Assembly: GCF_001650735.1 (NCBI RefSeq) | Contig: NZ_LXVY01000006.1 | Span: 277-64,276, forward strand | Length of the DNA stretch: 64,000 nt | Origin: Sphingomonas sp. TDK1 | GTDB taxonomy: Bacteria > Pseudomonadota > Alphaproteobacteria > Sphingomonadales > Sphingomonadaceae | Reading direction: 5' to 3' | In this document: in pieces, positions 28,600 to 37,560 of the stretch | Layout of the letters: each line of letters begins with the position of its first letter | How positions within the stretch are numbered: position 1 is the first letter of the stretch | Made by a program: the position numbers and the translations under genes | Notes under the pieces: model-generated | Seen by the model: the letters and a program-made list of their open reading frames with translations, nothing else | Told to the model about the DNA's origin: nothing | Databases searched by the model: none

Positions 28600-29440
28600 G
28601 CCCGGGAAGCACACCCTTCGCGATGGTCATGCTGCGGCCACCGATCCAGGCCTGGCCATCCGCTTCATAGGTCACGAAGATCCGCCCACGCCGATCGAGC
28701 CGGGTGCCCTGCGCGGCAACATAGCCGCCCGTTGCCCGGCCACTTTCAAGCAGCCACTGCGCGGCCGAGGCGTTGAAGCTGCCGGTAACCGGGTCCTCGA
28801 TCACGGCGCCGAACGCGCCGCTGAAGAACGTGCGGATTTCCCAGTCTACCGGGCCTCCCGCGGGATGCGCGCCGATCAGGCCGATCTCGACCCGCCCGTC
28901 CCAATGCCGCACCGGCTCCACCGCCAGCACGGCTTCCGCAGAGTGGAGCAACACTGCGATCCAGCCCGGGCCGTTGTCGGCCCAGGCGGCATCGACGATC
29001 GCGTCCGGGTCGATCCGGAGGGCCCGTGCCAGCATGGCGCGAGTGTCCGAATCCACGGGGCCGTCTCGCATCAGCGGCGGGGCTGCGAAGGCAAGGCGAT
29101 CGGCGTTGCGGCGGATCGGGATCAGACCCGCGCCGCATTGCTGGACGATCCGGTCGCCTGCCGCCGGAACACCGCCCGCCGCCAGCCAGGCATGGCACGC
29201 GCCCAGCGTCGGGTGGCCGGCAAAGGGCAATTCGCGATCCAGCGTGAAGATGCGGGCATGATAGTCCGCACCCGCGATGCTGGGTGGCAGCAGAAACACC
29301 GTTTCGCTCAGATTGAACCAGCGGGTGATCGCCAGCATCGTCGCCGTATCGAGATCGCCGCCGCCATGCACCACCGCCAGCGGGTTGCCCGTGAACGGCC
29401 CGTCATGAAACACGTCGACCAGCGAGAAGGGTGTTGTCAT
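28583..29440 (-). CDS. PhzF-family isomerase/epimerase-like protein
   Basis: 285 residues, diaminopimelate-epimerase fold. N-terminal VDVFHDGPFTGNPLAVV and FNLSETVFLLPP, whose Glu is the conserved catalytic residue of PhzF. The middle has RIFTLDRELPFAGHPTLGACHAW, and the C-terminal half has EDPVTGSFNASAAQWLL. PhzF itself isomerises dihydro-3-hydroxyanthranilate, but most homologues outside phenazine clusters have no known substrate, and no phz genes are here. GGGGAGA precedes ATG 29440. It lies 70 bases after the SDR gene on the same strand, a probable operon. Its 3' end overlaps the end of the symporter gene by 17 bases. Confidence 0.88.
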   Translation of the reverse strand: MTTPFSLVDVFHDGPFTGNPLAVVHGGGDLDTATMLAITRWFNLSETVFLLPPSIAGADYHARIFTLDRELPFAGHPTLGACHAWLAAGGVPAAGDRIVQQCGAGLIPIRRNADRLAFAAPPLMRDGPVDSDTRAMLARALRIDPDAIVDAAWADNGPGWIAVLLHSAEAVLAVEPVRHWDGRVEIGLIGAHPAGGPVDWEIRTFFSGAFGAVIEDPVTGSFNASAAQWLLESGRATGGYVAAQGTRLDRRGRIFVTYEADGQAWIGGRSMTIAKGVLPGLSAPA

Positions 29441-29510
29441 TTGATGCATCTCCCCGGCCGCGGACACGGCCGGCGCGGGGCATCGCCGATCGCGATCCGG
29501 GTGGCAAGCC

Positions 29511-30290
29511 TCAGCCGGGCGCTGCCGCCGATCCCGCAAGCAACCCGCCATCCACCTGCACTTCGGTGCCGGTGATATAGGCCGCTTCGTCGGAAGCCAG
29601 CATAGCGGCGACCGCAGCGACTTCCTCGGCCAGACCGAACCGCCGGAGCGGCGTGTCGGCGACCAAGGCGTCCATGCGTGCGGCGCGATCGGGGCCGCGG
29701 CCCAGCATCGGCTCCCACATCGGGGTGAGGATGGCGGCGGGATGGATGCTGTTGCACCGGATCTTCCAGCCCTGCTGCGCGCAGTAGAGCGCCACCGTCT
29801 TGCTGTGGTTGCGGATTGCCGCCTTGGAGGAGGCATAGGCGGCCGCACTGGGGATGCCGACCATGCCGGAGCGGGACGAGATGTTGAGGATCGATCCTGC
29901 CCCTGCCGCCTTCATTGCGCCGATGGCATAGCGGCAACCGAGGAAGGTGCCGTCCAGATTGACGCGGTGCACGGCGCGCCAGTCCTCCAGCCGGGCATGT
30001 TCGGGGTCGTGCGCCACCATTCCCTGCTCGAAGCCTGTCACCCCGGCATTGTTGACGACCACGTCCGCGACGGGAATTTCGGCCGCCAGTCGTGCCCAGT
30101 CGGCTTCTTCGGCAACGTCGAGCCGCTCGAACCGACAGCCCAGGTCCGCCGCGGCGGCGGAGCCGGCGACGTCGTTCAGGTCGGTGAGGATCACCGTGCC
30201 GCCTTCGGCAAGGAAGCGGGCGGCGATGGCGCGACCGATGCCGCGCGCTGCGCCGGTGACGACGCAGGTCTTGTTCTTCAATCGTTGCAT
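29511..30290 (-). CDS. short-chain dehydrogenase/reductase
   Basis: 259 residues, classical SDR. The cofactor motif is TGAARGIG (12-19), Asp37 after VILTD suggests NAD+ preference, and NNAG lies at 80-83. The catalytic Ser139, Tyr152 and Lys156 are in [20 protein letters not shown]. The C-terminal [14 protein letters not shown] is typical. Homologues are annotated as glucose 1-dehydrogenase or hydroxysteroid dehydrogenase. With the arabinose locus just upstream it could be a sugar 1-dehydrogenase, but that is only a guess. Start ATG 30290 with GAGAAGAAC upstream. Confidence 0.87.
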   Translation of the reverse strand: MQRLKNKTCVVTGAARGIGRAIAARFLAEGGTVILTDLNDVAGSAAAADLGCRFERLDVAEEADWARLAAEIPVADVVVNNAGVTGFEQGMVAHDPEHARLEDWRAVHRVNLDGTFLGCRYAIGAMKAAGAGSILNISSRSGMVGIPSAAAYASSKAAIRNHSKTVALYCAQQGWKIRCNSIHPAAILTPMWEPMLGRGPDRAARMDALVADTPLRRFGLAEEVAAVAAMLASDEAAYITGTEVQVDGGLLAGSAAAPG

Positions 30291-30430
30291 GTTCTTCTCG
30301 GAAACAGGGTCCAGGTGCACGGTGGGGCCGCGGGCTTTCGGTTGCCGCTTCAGCGGTGACGATGGACCATGTCGAGAACTCCCGATGACCCACCCATCCT
30401 AAGGGGAGGGGGCGGCCGGGGCAAGCACCG

Positions 30431-30970
30431 TCAGAGTCGCTTTTCCATGCGTACCAGCGGCACGCGGACGCCGCCGATCGGGGCGGACAGGATCGGCTCC
30501 ACCGACTGGTAGCCACAGGCCTTGTACAGCGGCACGCCGGCCATGGTGGCCATCATCTCGGCCCGGGCGTATCCAGCAGCGCGCGCGGCGTCCTCGCACA
30601 GACCAAGCACGCGGCGGCCGATGCCGCGGCGGGTGAAATCCGGATGGGTGTACATGGCGCGGATCTTCGCCGCGTCGCGCATCGGATCGAGGCGCTGGGG
30701 TTCGCGTGCGACGATGCTGGCATCGCCACCGTACAGGGTCGCCCGAAAGGACCAGCCGCCGCACCCGGCGATGGCGCCCCCGGCATCTTCCACGAGGAAA
30801 TAGGTCTGGTCGGCGATCAACTGGGTGTCGAGGCCCATCACCTGGTGGCTGGCGGCAACCTGCTCGGGCGTCAGGAAGCCGTGCTGGAGCTGCGCGATCG
30901 CACGGCTCATGACCGCCCGCAGCGCCTCCAGATCATCCGGCTGGGCGAGGCGATGGGTGAAGGTGGGCAT
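30431..30970 (-). CDS. GNAT-family N-acetyltransferase
   Basis: 179 residues, one acetyl-CoA-dependent acetyltransferase domain. The fold starts with TFTHRLAQPDDLEALRAVM, and motif A is MYTHPDFTRRGIGRRVLGL, carrying the R-x-x-G-x-G/A pyrophosphate loop. LYKACGYQSVEP follows. The acceptor is unknown. ATG 30970 has AGGAAC 10 bases upstream. It lies between the SDR gene and repeat copy B. Confidence 0.87.
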   Translation of the reverse strand: MPTFTHRLAQPDDLEALRAVMSRAIAQLQHGFLTPEQVAASHQVMGLDTQLIADQTYFLVEDAGGAIAGCGGWSFRATLYGGDASIVAREPQRLDPMRDAAKIRAMYTHPDFTRRGIGRRVLGLCEDAARAAGYARAEMMATMAGVPLYKACGYQSVEPILSAPIGGVRVPLVRMEKRL

Positions 30971-30990
30971 TGGCGAGTTCCTGCGCATAT

Positions 30991-31115
30991 CCTCCCCCGC
31001 CAGGGGGAGGTGTCAGGCCTAGCCTGACGGAGGGGGAGGATGCCAGACCCTCGCGGCGGGCGTGCTTCCGCCCCCTCCGTCGCCTGTGGCGCCACCTCCC
31101 CCTGGCGGGGGAGGA
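30991..31115. repeat. composite GC-rich inverted-repeat element, copy B
   Basis: Left unit CCTCCCCCGCCAGGGGGAGG, then a TGACGGAGGGGGAGG arm. The spacer starts TGCCAGACCCTCGCGGCG. The mirrored right unit ends CCTGGCGGGGGAGGA. It has the same layout and orientation as copy A (20415-20542), which it resembles also in the spacer. It lies between the GNAT start and the end of the dehydratase gene. Confidence 0.7.
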
Positions 31116-31124
31116 TAGATGTCG

Positions 31125-32918
31125 TCAGTGGTTGTCGCGCGGTACGCCGTGCGTCTGGGCGATGCGCTGGAACTGTTCGGCACCCTCCAGGATCGCGCCG
31201 GTGTTCATCTGGCCGACCACGGCACGCTGAATCGCCTGCCACGGCGTCTGCGAAGCCGGATAGGCATAGCCGCCCGCCTCGGCCAGCACGCGGCGACGCT
31301 CGGCGAGCTCGTCTGCCGGGATGAGCACGTCGGCGGTGCCGCGCTGGAGATCGATCCGCACCCGGTCGCCCGTCTTCAGCAGCGCCAGCCCGCCCATTGC
31401 CGCCGCCTCGGGCGAGGCGTTGAGGATCGACGGCGAGGCCGAGGTGCCCGACTGTCGGCCGTCGCCGATGCACGGCAGCGCATGCACGCCCTCGCGGATC
31501 AGATAGGCCGGCGCGCGCATGTTCACCACTTCCGCCGCACCCGGATAGCCGATCGGCCCGGCGCCGCGCATCACCAGCAGCGTGTCCGGCGTGATGCCGG
31601 TCGCCGGATCGTCGATGCGGTGGTGATAGTCCTCGGGACCGTCGAACACCACGACCGGGCCTTCGAACGCCTCGGGATCATTGGGGTTGGAGAGGTAGCG
31701 ATCGCGGAATTCGGGGCCGATCACGCTGGTCTTCATGATCGCCGCGTCGAACAGATTGCCGCGCAGCACGATGAAGCCGGCTTCCTCGACCAGCGGCTGG
31801 TCGAAGCTGCGGATGACCTTTTCGTCCTCGATCGTCGCATTGCGGCAATTCTCGCCGATGGTCTTGCCGTTGGCGGTGATCGCATTCTCGTGGATCAGGC
31901 CCTGCTGCATCAGCTGGGCAACCACCGCGGGCACGCCGCCGGCGCGGTAATAGTCCTCGCCGAGATACTCGCCGGCCGGCTGCAGGTTGACCAGCAGCGG
32001 CACCTTGTGGCCGTGCGTCTGCCAGTCGTCGAGCGCGAGGTCGGCACCGACATGGCGGGCGATCGCCGCGAGATGGATCGGCGCGTTGGTCGATCCGCCG
32101 ATCGCCGAGTTGACCACGATGGCATTGAGGAAGGCCTCGCGCGTCAGGATGTCCGAAGGCTTGAGGTCCTCTGCCACCATATCGACGATGCGCTTGCCGG
32201 TGCGATAGGCGGCCTCCTGCCGGTCACGATAGGGCGCGGGGATCGCCGCCGAGCCCGGCAGCATCATGCCCAGGGCCTCGGCAAGGCTGTTCATCGTCGT
32301 CGCCGTGCCCATGGTGTTGCAATAGCCGGTCGACGGTGCCGAGGAGCTGACCAGGCGGATAAAACCCTCGTCATCGATCTCGCCCGCCGCGAGCAGCTCG
32401 CGCGCCTTCCACACGATCGTGCCCGAGCCGGTGCGCTCGCCGCGGTGCCAGCCGTTGAGCATCGGCCCGACCGACAGCGCGATCGCCGGGATGTTCACTG
32501 TCGCCGCCGCCATCAGGCAGGCCGGGGTGGTCTTGTCGCAGCCGGTGGTGAGCACCACGCCGTCGATCGGATAGCCGTACAGCAGCTCGACCAGGCCGAG
32601 ATAGGCGAGGTTGCGATCCAGGCCGGCGGTCGGGCGCTTGCCGGTTTCCTGGATCGGATGGACCGGAAACTCGATCGCAATGCCGCCGGCCTCGCGAATG
32701 CCTTCGCGGATGCGCTCTGCGAGCACCAGATGGTGGCGGTTGCACGGGCTCAGGTCCGACCCCGTCTGGGCAATTCCGATGATCGGCTTGCCCGAACGCA
32801 GTTCCTCGAGGCTCAGCCCGTAGTTGAGATAGCGCTCGAGATAGAGCGCCGTCATGTCAACATTCTCGGGGTTATCGAACCAGGCGCGGCTGCGCAGCTT
32901 GGGGGCAGTATCGGTCAT
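31125..32918 (-). CDS. IlvD/Edd-family dehydratase, probable L-arabinonate dehydratase
   Basis: 597 residues. Dehydrates an aldonic acid to a 2-keto-3-deoxy acid, cytoplasmic. Cysteines 59 ([10 protein letters not shown]), 127 ([10 protein letters not shown]) and 200 ([10 protein letters not shown]) sit at the positions I recall for the [2Fe-2S] ligands of Rhizobium L-arabinonate dehydratase. [17 protein letters not shown] carries the conserved active-site Ser. It belongs to the pentonate group rather than IlvD itself. It forms an operon with the aldose epimerase (gap 25 bases), so both probably start from the operator-bearing promoter near 34151. The product, L-2-keto-3-deoxyarabonate, is the expected substrate of the AraD1-type protein at 36517. 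D-xylonate or L-fuconate are alternative substrates. Confidence 0.85.
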   Translation of the reverse strand: MTDTAPKLRSRAWFDNPENVDMTALYLERYLNYGLSLEELRSGKPIIGIAQTGSDLSPCNRHHLVLAERIREGIREAGGIAIEFPVHPIQETGKRPTAGLDRNLAYLGLVELLYGYPIDGVVLTTGCDKTTPACLMAAATVNIPAIALSVGPMLNGWHRGERTGSGTIVWKARELLAAGEIDDEGFIRLVSSSAPSTGYCNTMGTATTMNSLAEALGMMLPGSAAIPAPYRDRQEAAYRTGKRIVDMVAEDLKPSDILTREAFLNAIVVNSAIGGSTNAPIHLAAIARHVGADLALDDWQTHGHKVPLLVNLQPAGEYLGEDYYRAGGVPAVVAQLMQQGLIHENAITANGKTIGENCRNATIEDEKVIRSFDQPLVEEAGFIVLRGNLFDAAIMKTSVIGPEFRDRYLSNPNDPEAFEGPVVVFDGPEDYHHRIDDPATGITPDTLLVMRGAGPIGYPGAAEVVNMRAPAYLIREGVHALPCIGDGRQSGTSASPSILNASPEAAAMGGLALLKTGDRVRIDLQRGTADVLIPADELAERRRVLAEAGGYAYPASQTPWQAIQRAVVGQMNTGAILEGAEQFQRIAQTHGVPRDNH

Positions 32919-32943
32919 CGGAAAAGCCTTGCGGGAGGAAAGG

Positions 32944-34077
32944 TCAGTTGGTCGTCGAGAAGCGATAGACGATCACGTTGCGATAGGTCTGCCCCGGATT
33001 GAGCCGCGCCGAGCCGAGTGCGGGCTGGTTGGGCGTATCCGGGAAGACCTGGGGTTCGAGGGCGAGGGCATCGCCCTGGCGATAGGCGTGGTTCGACTTG
33101 CCGATGGCGGTGCCGTCGAGGAAGTTGCCGGTGTAGAATTGCACGCCCGGCTGGTTGGAGAGAACCTCCATCACCCGGCCGCTCGACGGATCCTCGACGC
33201 GGGCATGCAGCACCGGCTGGGCTGAGGGTGCCTTGGCGATCACGAAATTCTCGTCATAGCCCTGGCCGAACACGATCTGCGGATCGCGGCCATCGCGGAT
33301 GCGCGCACCGATCGCCATCGGCTTGCGGAAGTCGAACGGCGTGCCCTCCACCGGGCGAAGCGTGCCGGTGGGGATCAGCGTCTTGTCGACCGGGGTGGTG
33401 GTCTCGGCCGGGATCGTCACGACATGGTCGTAGATCGAGCGCTGCGAGGCCTCGCCCGCTAGATTGAAGAAGCTGTGGTTGGTGATGTTGACGATCGTCG
33501 GCTTGGTCGTGGTCGCCGTATACTCGACCGACAGCTCGTTCTTCTCGTTCAGCGCGTAGGTTGCGGTGACGGTGAGCTGGCCCGGATAGCCTTCCTCGCC
33601 ATCGGCCGCGACATAGCGGAGCGTAACGCTGGCGCTCTCGCCGCTCGCCACCTTCTCCACGGTCCATAGTCGCTTGTCGAAGCCCTTCAGGCCGCCGTGC
33701 AGCGCATTGGGGCCGTTGTTCTTGGCGAGCGTATAGGTCTTGCGGTCGATGCTGAACGTGCCGCCCTTGATGCGATTGGCATAGCGGCCGACCGTGGCGC
33801 CGAAATAGTTCGGCGCGACCAGATAGCCCTTCATGTCATTATAGCCGAGCGTCACGTCCTCGGACTTGCCGCTGCGGTCGGGCGCCGAGAGCGACTGAAG
33901 GATCGCGCCATAACTGAGGATGGTGGCGCGCATGCCGTGACCATTGGTGAGGGTGATTGCCTCCACCTTCTGACCATCGGCGGTGGTGCCGAAGGCGGCG
34001 CGAGTCGCTTCGCCTGCTTGTGCGGACAGCGGGATCATCGCGGTGGCGAGCAGGGCGCCCTTGATAAGATAATTCAT
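32944..34077 (-). CDS. galM: exported aldose 1-epimerase (galactose mutarotase family)
   Basis: 377 residues with a Sec signal peptide ([18 protein letters not shown]). Interconverts alpha and beta anomers of aldoses such as L-arabinose, here in the periplasm. Motifs are [31 protein letters not shown] with the active-site His, [10 protein letters not shown] with the second His, and [15 protein letters not shown] with the catalytic Glu. The gene is first in an operon with the dehydratase and divergent from the sugar MFS gene, sharing a 146-bp promoter region with the TACTCGGACTA palindrome. Confidence 0.92.
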   Translation of the reverse strand: MNYLIKGALLATAMIPLSAQAGEATRAAFGTTADGQKVEAITLTNGHGMRATILSYGAILQSLSAPDRSGKSEDVTLGYNDMKGYLVAPNYFGATVGRYANRIKGGTFSIDRKTYTLAKNNGPNALHGGLKGFDKRLWTVEKVASGESASVTLRYVAADGEEGYPGQLTVTATYALNEKNELSVEYTATTTKPTIVNITNHSFFNLAGEASQRSIYDHVVTIPAETTTPVDKTLIPTGTLRPVEGTPFDFRKPMAIGARIRDGRDPQIVFGQGYDENFVIAKAPSAQPVLHARVEDPSSGRVMEVLSNQPGVQFYTGNFLDGTAIGKSNHAYRQGDALALEPQVFPDTPNQPALGSARLNPGQTYRNVIVYRFSTTN

Positions 34078-34150
34078 GCAAAACCTCTCCCCATGGGCTA
34101 TCGCTGCTGCGAGCGGCGACGCGGCCGTTGACGCTGGACACCGGGTTTAA

Positions 34151-34161
34151 TACTCGGACTA
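34151..34161. promoter_or_regulatory. proposed GntR operator, epimerase/MFS promoter region
   Basis: TACTCGGACTA, an 11-bp near-palindrome (half sites TACTC and GACTA around a central G). It lies 63 bases before the MFS start and 74 bases before the divergent epimerase start. Related sites occur at 36484 and 39180, all in front of arabinose-locus genes. Confidence 0.65.
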
Positions 34162-34223
34162 GAAAGCGAAGAGCAACCCCGCCGCGTGACTGCGTGGCTA
34201 AAAAACGAGAGGATCACACCAGC

Positions 34224-35522
34224 ATGGCGGTCATGCCGACCTCAAAGGCTGCTCCGGCGGGGGCCGGGCCAGCTTCTTCCCCTACAAACTACGGACGCGC
34301 GCTGGCCCTGCTGGCCACGCTGTTCTTCATGTGGGGCTTCATCACGGTGATCAACGGCACGCTGCTGCCGCATCTGCGCAGCGTGTTCGAACTCAGCTAT
34401 TTCCAGGCGGCGCTGATCGAAAGCGTCTGGTTCATCGCCTATTTCTTCGCCTCCATCCCTTCGGCCAAGCTGATCGAACGGATCGGCTACCAGAAGTCGC
34501 TGGTCGTCGGGCTGCTGATCATGGCGGCGGGTGCGCTGGGGATGACGCTGGCGGCGAGCCTGCCGTCCTACGGCGTCACGCTGTTCATGCTGTTCGTGAT
34601 CGCCAGCGGCATCACCCTGCTGCAGGTCGCCGCCAATCCCTATGTCGCGGTAATCGGTCCGTCCGAAACCGCCTCGTCGCGGCTCAATCTGGTGCAGGCG
34701 ATGAACTCGGCGGGCACGATGCTCGCTCCGCTGTTCGGCGCCTATCTGATCCTCGGCCGTTCGAAGGGCGGCACGGCGCATGCGGGTGCCACGCTCACCC
34801 AGGCAGAACGCCTGGCCGACGCGCACGCCGTGATCCTGCCCTATGTGCTGGTCGCGGTGGTGCTGCTGGTCCTCGCGATCGTAATCGCGCGCTTTCCGCT
34901 GCCCGCCATGGGCTCGGCCACCAGCCGCGTTGCCAAGGAGGATCGCAAGAATCACAGCTTGTGGAGCCACCGCAACCTGGTGTTCGGCATCGGCGCGATC
35001 TTCATCTACCTGATCGCCGAGATCGGCGTCGGCAACCTGTTCGTGAACTTCGTCAGCCGGCCCGAGATCGGCAACATGACGACCGAGCAGGCGGGCCGCT
35101 ACCTCACGCTGCTGTGGGGCGGCATGATGGTCGGCCGGTTCGTCGGTTCGGCGATCATGCAGAAGGTCGATGCGGGTATCGTTCTCGCCGTCTTTTCGAT
35201 CGGCGCGTTCGTCGTGATGATGGTCACAGTGTTCACGCAGGGCGAAGTCGCGATGTGGTCGCTGATCCTGGTGGGCCTGTTCCACTCGATCATGTTCCCG
35301 ACCATCTTCACCCTCGGCATCAAGGGTCTCGGCCCGCTGACCGAGGAGGGATCGGGCCTGCTGATCATGGCGATCGCCGGCGGCGCGCTGGTGGCGGTGC
35401 AGGGCTGGCTGGCCGATACCTATGGCCTGCAGCATTCGTTCCTGCTGACCGCGGTCTGCGAACTCTACATCCTGTTCTACGCGTTGTGGGGCTCCAAGCC
35501 CACCAACGCGATCGAGGATTGA
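34224..35522 (+). CDS. sugar MFS transporter (FucP/FHS family)
   Basis: 432-residue inner-membrane sugar:H+ symporter with 12 predicted helices. The N-terminal segment FFMWGFITVINGTLLPHLR is the signature of the FucP/GluP (FHS) family, followed by AALIESVWFIAYFFASIPSAKLIERIGYQ. The later helices (TIFTLGIKGLGPLTEEGSGLL) also fit. Substrate is probably L-arabinose given the locus, though relatives import L-fucose, glucose or galactose. ATG 34224 with GAGAGG upstream; a second ATG lies three codons on. Confidence 0.9.
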   Translation: MAVMPTSKAAPAGAGPASSPTNYGRALALLATLFFMWGFITVINGTLLPHLRSVFELSYFQAALIESVWFIAYFFASIPSAKLIERIGYQKSLVVGLLIMAAGALGMTLAASLPSYGVTLFMLFVIASGITLLQVAANPYVAVIGPSETASSRLNLVQAMNSAGTMLAPLFGAYLILGRSKGGTAHAGATLTQAERLADAHAVILPYVLVAVVLLVLAIVIARFPLPAMGSATSRVAKEDRKNHSLWSHRNLVFGIGAIFIYLIAEIGVGNLFVNFVSRPEIGNMTTEQAGRYLTLLWGGMMVGRFVGSAIMQKVDAGIVLAVFSIGAFVVMMVTVFTQGEVAMWSLILVGLFHSIMFPTIFTLGIKGLGPLTEEGSGLLIMAIAGGALVAVQGWLADTYGLQHSFLLTAVCELYILFYALWGSKPTNAIED

Positions 35523-35634
35523 GAAGTGTTTCCTCCCTCGCGCAAGCGGGGGAGGGGGACCGCCGCAGCGGGCAGTGGCGGAGGGGGCGTCGCCGCGGGC
35601 GGCGCCCCTTTCGTATGTCTGGGAGGGGGTACCG
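35523..35634. repeat. GC-rich hairpins between MFS and regulator genes
   Basis: Holds a CCTCCCTCGCGCAAGCGGGGGAGG-like hairpin, whose core arms are at about 35531-35556, and then a second GC-rich repeat (GCAGTGGCGGAGGGGGCG). These resemble, but are not identical to, the composite element. They lie between the convergent MFS and GntR genes and probably terminate both. Confidence 0.5.
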
Positions 35635-36393
35635 TCACATCGAGAGGCGCGTATCCTCCAGTGCGAGATCGACCAGCGTCCGCATCGCCGCCGCCGCCGC
35701 CTCGGGATCGCCCGCCGCGATCGCATCGAACACCTTGATGTGATCGGGCACCGGATCGCGCGGCAGGGCACGGGCGCGCTGCTTGTACTTGGTCGTCCAG
35801 CTCACCGCCGCGCCGATGCTGGCGCTGAGCGCGATCAGCGCATTGTTGTGCGTCGCCTCCAGCAGCGCGTCATGGAAGTCGCGGTCCGCCGCGCGGCCCG
35901 CCTCGGTCGCCAGCGTATGGCGACGCATCTTGGCGAGCGCGTCGCGCATCGCCTTCACATCGTCGCGGTCGCGGCGCTCGGCGGCGAGGCGAGCGGCGGC
36001 GGGCTCCACCACCGCGCGCAGCTCGAACAGGTCGCGGACGAAATCGGTATCGGGTTCCCCGGAGAAAGCCCAGGCGAGCACCTGCGGGTCCAGCATGTTC
36101 CAGCGGCTGCGCGGCAGCACGCGGGTGCCGGCCTTGGGGCGGCTTTCGACCAGACCCTTGGCGGTCAGCACCTGCACCGCCTCGCGATAGGCGCTGCGCG
36201 ACACGTCGAGCGCTTCCGCATTGGCGACTTCGCCGGTCAGCTTCTCGCCGGGGGCGATGGCGCCGGACACGATCTGGGTGCCGAGATAATGGGCGATCGC
36301 CCCGCGCAGGCGCCGGCCGGATCCCTTGGGCGTCCGCGTGATCGGCTGCACGCCCATCTCGTCCACGCCGTCCGCCACCTCGTCCACTGCCAT
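35635..36393 (-). CDS. FadR-subfamily GntR transcriptional regulator
   Basis: 252 residues. The N-terminal winged helix at about 30-95 (AIAHYLGTQIVSGAIAPGEKL, then DVSRSAYREAVQVLTAKGLVES) is joined to a C-terminal all-helical FCD ligand domain (LFELRAVVEPAAARLAAER...DFHDALLEATHNNAL...PDHIKVFDAIAAGD), which usually binds a sugar acid through a metal. It is proposed to control the arabinose genes around it by binding TACTCSGACTA sites. ATG 36393 is chosen because AGGAGA lies just upstream; an ATG six codons earlier has none. It is divergent from the AraD1-type gene. Confidence 0.9.
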   Translation of the reverse strand: MAVDEVADGVDEMGVQPITRTPKGSGRRLRGAIAHYLGTQIVSGAIAPGEKLTGEVANAEALDVSRSAYREAVQVLTAKGLVESRPKAGTRVLPRSRWNMLDPQVLAWAFSGEPDTDFVRDLFELRAVVEPAAARLAAERRDRDDVKAMRDALAKMRRHTLATEAGRAADRDFHDALLEATHNNALIALSASIGAAVSWTTKYKQRARALPRDPVPDHIKVFDAIAAGDPEAAAAAMRTLVDLALEDTRLSM

Positions 36394-36483
36394 TCGCTCG
36401 CTCTCCTGCATATTTCATCGTGTAGCGCGAAGCTGTGCTCTCTCGCAAACGATGCCCGATTGCCAAGCGGGACACCAGCGAAT

Positions 36484-36494
36484 AAGTCGGACTA
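36484..36494. promoter_or_regulatory. proposed GntR operator, AraD1-type gene promoter
   Basis: AAGTCGGACTA, matching TACTCGGACTA at 9 of 11 positions with half site GACTA intact. It is 23 bases before the AraD1-type start and 91 bases before the regulator's start, so it could also serve autoregulation. Confidence 0.6.
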
Positions 36495-36516
36495 AATTGC
36501 GATGAGGAGTGGTTCG

Positions 36517-37512
36517 ATGGCGTTGCGGCTGATGCAATATCGTGGGGCGGACGGCGTGCGGCGGGTGATCGCGGCCGACGAAAGCGGCGCGAGTTTCGTA
36601 CGCGGCTTCGCCGATGTGCGCAGCTTGGCGCTGCATGCGATCGAGGCGGGCCAGTCGCTGGCCGGGGCCGTCGCGGCGGCGGGCCGGGAAGGATCGGTCG
36701 ATCCGGCCGAGGCACTGGCTGCGGGCCAGCTGCTTGCGCCGATCGATCATCCGGACGCGGCGCATCTGGTGCTGACCGGCACCGGGCTCACCCATCTCGG
36801 CTCGGCCGAGGGTCGCGACAAGATGCACCGCGATGCGGCGGCAGCCGAGCACAAGACCGATTCGATGCGCATGTTCCTCGAAGGCGTCGAGGGCGGCAAG
36901 CCGGGTGCGGGCGCGATCGGTCAGCAGCCGGAATGGTTCTACAAGGGCAATGGCCACCATCTCGCCGGGCCGGGCGAAACGCTCGAAATGCCGGGATTCG
37001 CCCAGGACGGCGGCGAGGAGCCCGAGCTTGCGGGCATCTATCTGATCGGCCCGGACGGTACCCCGTGGCGGATCGGTCTGTGCCTAGCCAACGAGTTCAG
37101 CGACCATGTAACCGAGCGGCACAACTATCTGTGGCTGGCGCATTCCAAGCTGCGGCAGGCGTCGCTGGGCCCGGAACTGCTGGTCGGCGAGGCGCCGAGC
37201 GACGTACGGGGCACCAGCCGCATCGTGCGCGACGGCGCGACCTTGTGGGAAAAGCCGTTCCTCTCGGGCGAGGCGAACATGTCGCACACGCTTGCCAACC
37301 TGGAGCATCACCACTTCAAATACGGCCTGTTCCGCCAGCCGGGCGATGTGCACGTCCATTTCTTCGGCACCGCGACGCTGTCGTTCAGTGACGGCGTGAA
37401 GACGCAGGTGGGCGATAGCTTCGAGATCGAGGCGGCGCCCTTCACCCTGCCGCTGCGCAATCCGCTGGCGCAGGTGGAAGATACCGGCCTGATGGCGGTG
37501 AAGACGCTCTGA
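36517..37512 (+). CDS. araD1: AraD1/GguC family protein, probable L-2-keto-3-deoxyarabonate dehydratase
   Basis: 331 residues, related to the fumarylacetoacetate hydrolase fold (C-terminal NLEHHHFKYGLF...GDVHVHFFGTATLSFSDGV). AraD1/GguC proteins are encoded with pentose-oxidation genes and are assigned to conversion of 2-keto-3-deoxy-L-arabonate to alpha-ketoglutarate semialdehyde. That matches the product expected from the dehydratase at 31125. EWFYKGNGHHLAGPGE and LCLANEFSDHVTE carry candidate metal ligands. ATG 36517 follows GAGGAGTGG; an ATG five codons earlier overlaps that site. The dehydrogenase for the last step to alpha-ketoglutarate is not in the window. Confidence 0.82.
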   Translation: MALRLMQYRGADGVRRVIAADESGASFVRGFADVRSLALHAIEAGQSLAGAVAAAGREGSVDPAEALAAGQLLAPIDHPDAAHLVLTGTGLTHLGSAEGRDKMHRDAAAAEHKTDSMRMFLEGVEGGKPGAGAIGQQPEWFYKGNGHHLAGPGETLEMPGFAQDGGEEPELAGIYLIGPDGTPWRIGLCLANEFSDHVTERHNYLWLAHSKLRQASLGPELLVGEAPSDVRGTSRIVRDGATLWEKPFLSGEANMSHTLANLEHHHFKYGLFRQPGDVHVHFFGTATLSFSDGVKTQVGDSFEIEAAPFTLPLRNPLAQVEDTGLMAVKTL

Positions 37513-37520
37513 CGTAGATT

Positions 37521-37544
37521 CCCCCTCCCGCCAGCGGGAGGGGG
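37521..37544. terminator. bidirectional hairpin between AraD1-type and GH51 genes
   Basis: Perfect 10-bp stem CCCCCTCCCG / CGGGAGGGGG with loop CCAG, located between the convergent stop codons (37512 and 37561). Confidence 0.6.
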
Positions 37545-37560
37545 CAATGGGGCCGCGGTG

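Noticed and set aside
26997..28614. Long minus-strand frames opposite the membrane protein and symporter genes
   Set aside because: Their translations are Arg/Gln/Ser-rich low complexity without domains, while the plus strand encodes clear membrane proteins.
28583..29440. PhzF homologue as evidence for a phenazine cluster
   Set aside because: No other phz gene is nearby, and most isolated PhzF-like genes are unrelated to phenazine synthesis.
20415..31115. GC-rich repeats considered as a CRISPR array
   Set aside because: Only two widely separated copies plus a fragment, with no regular spacers and no cas genes.
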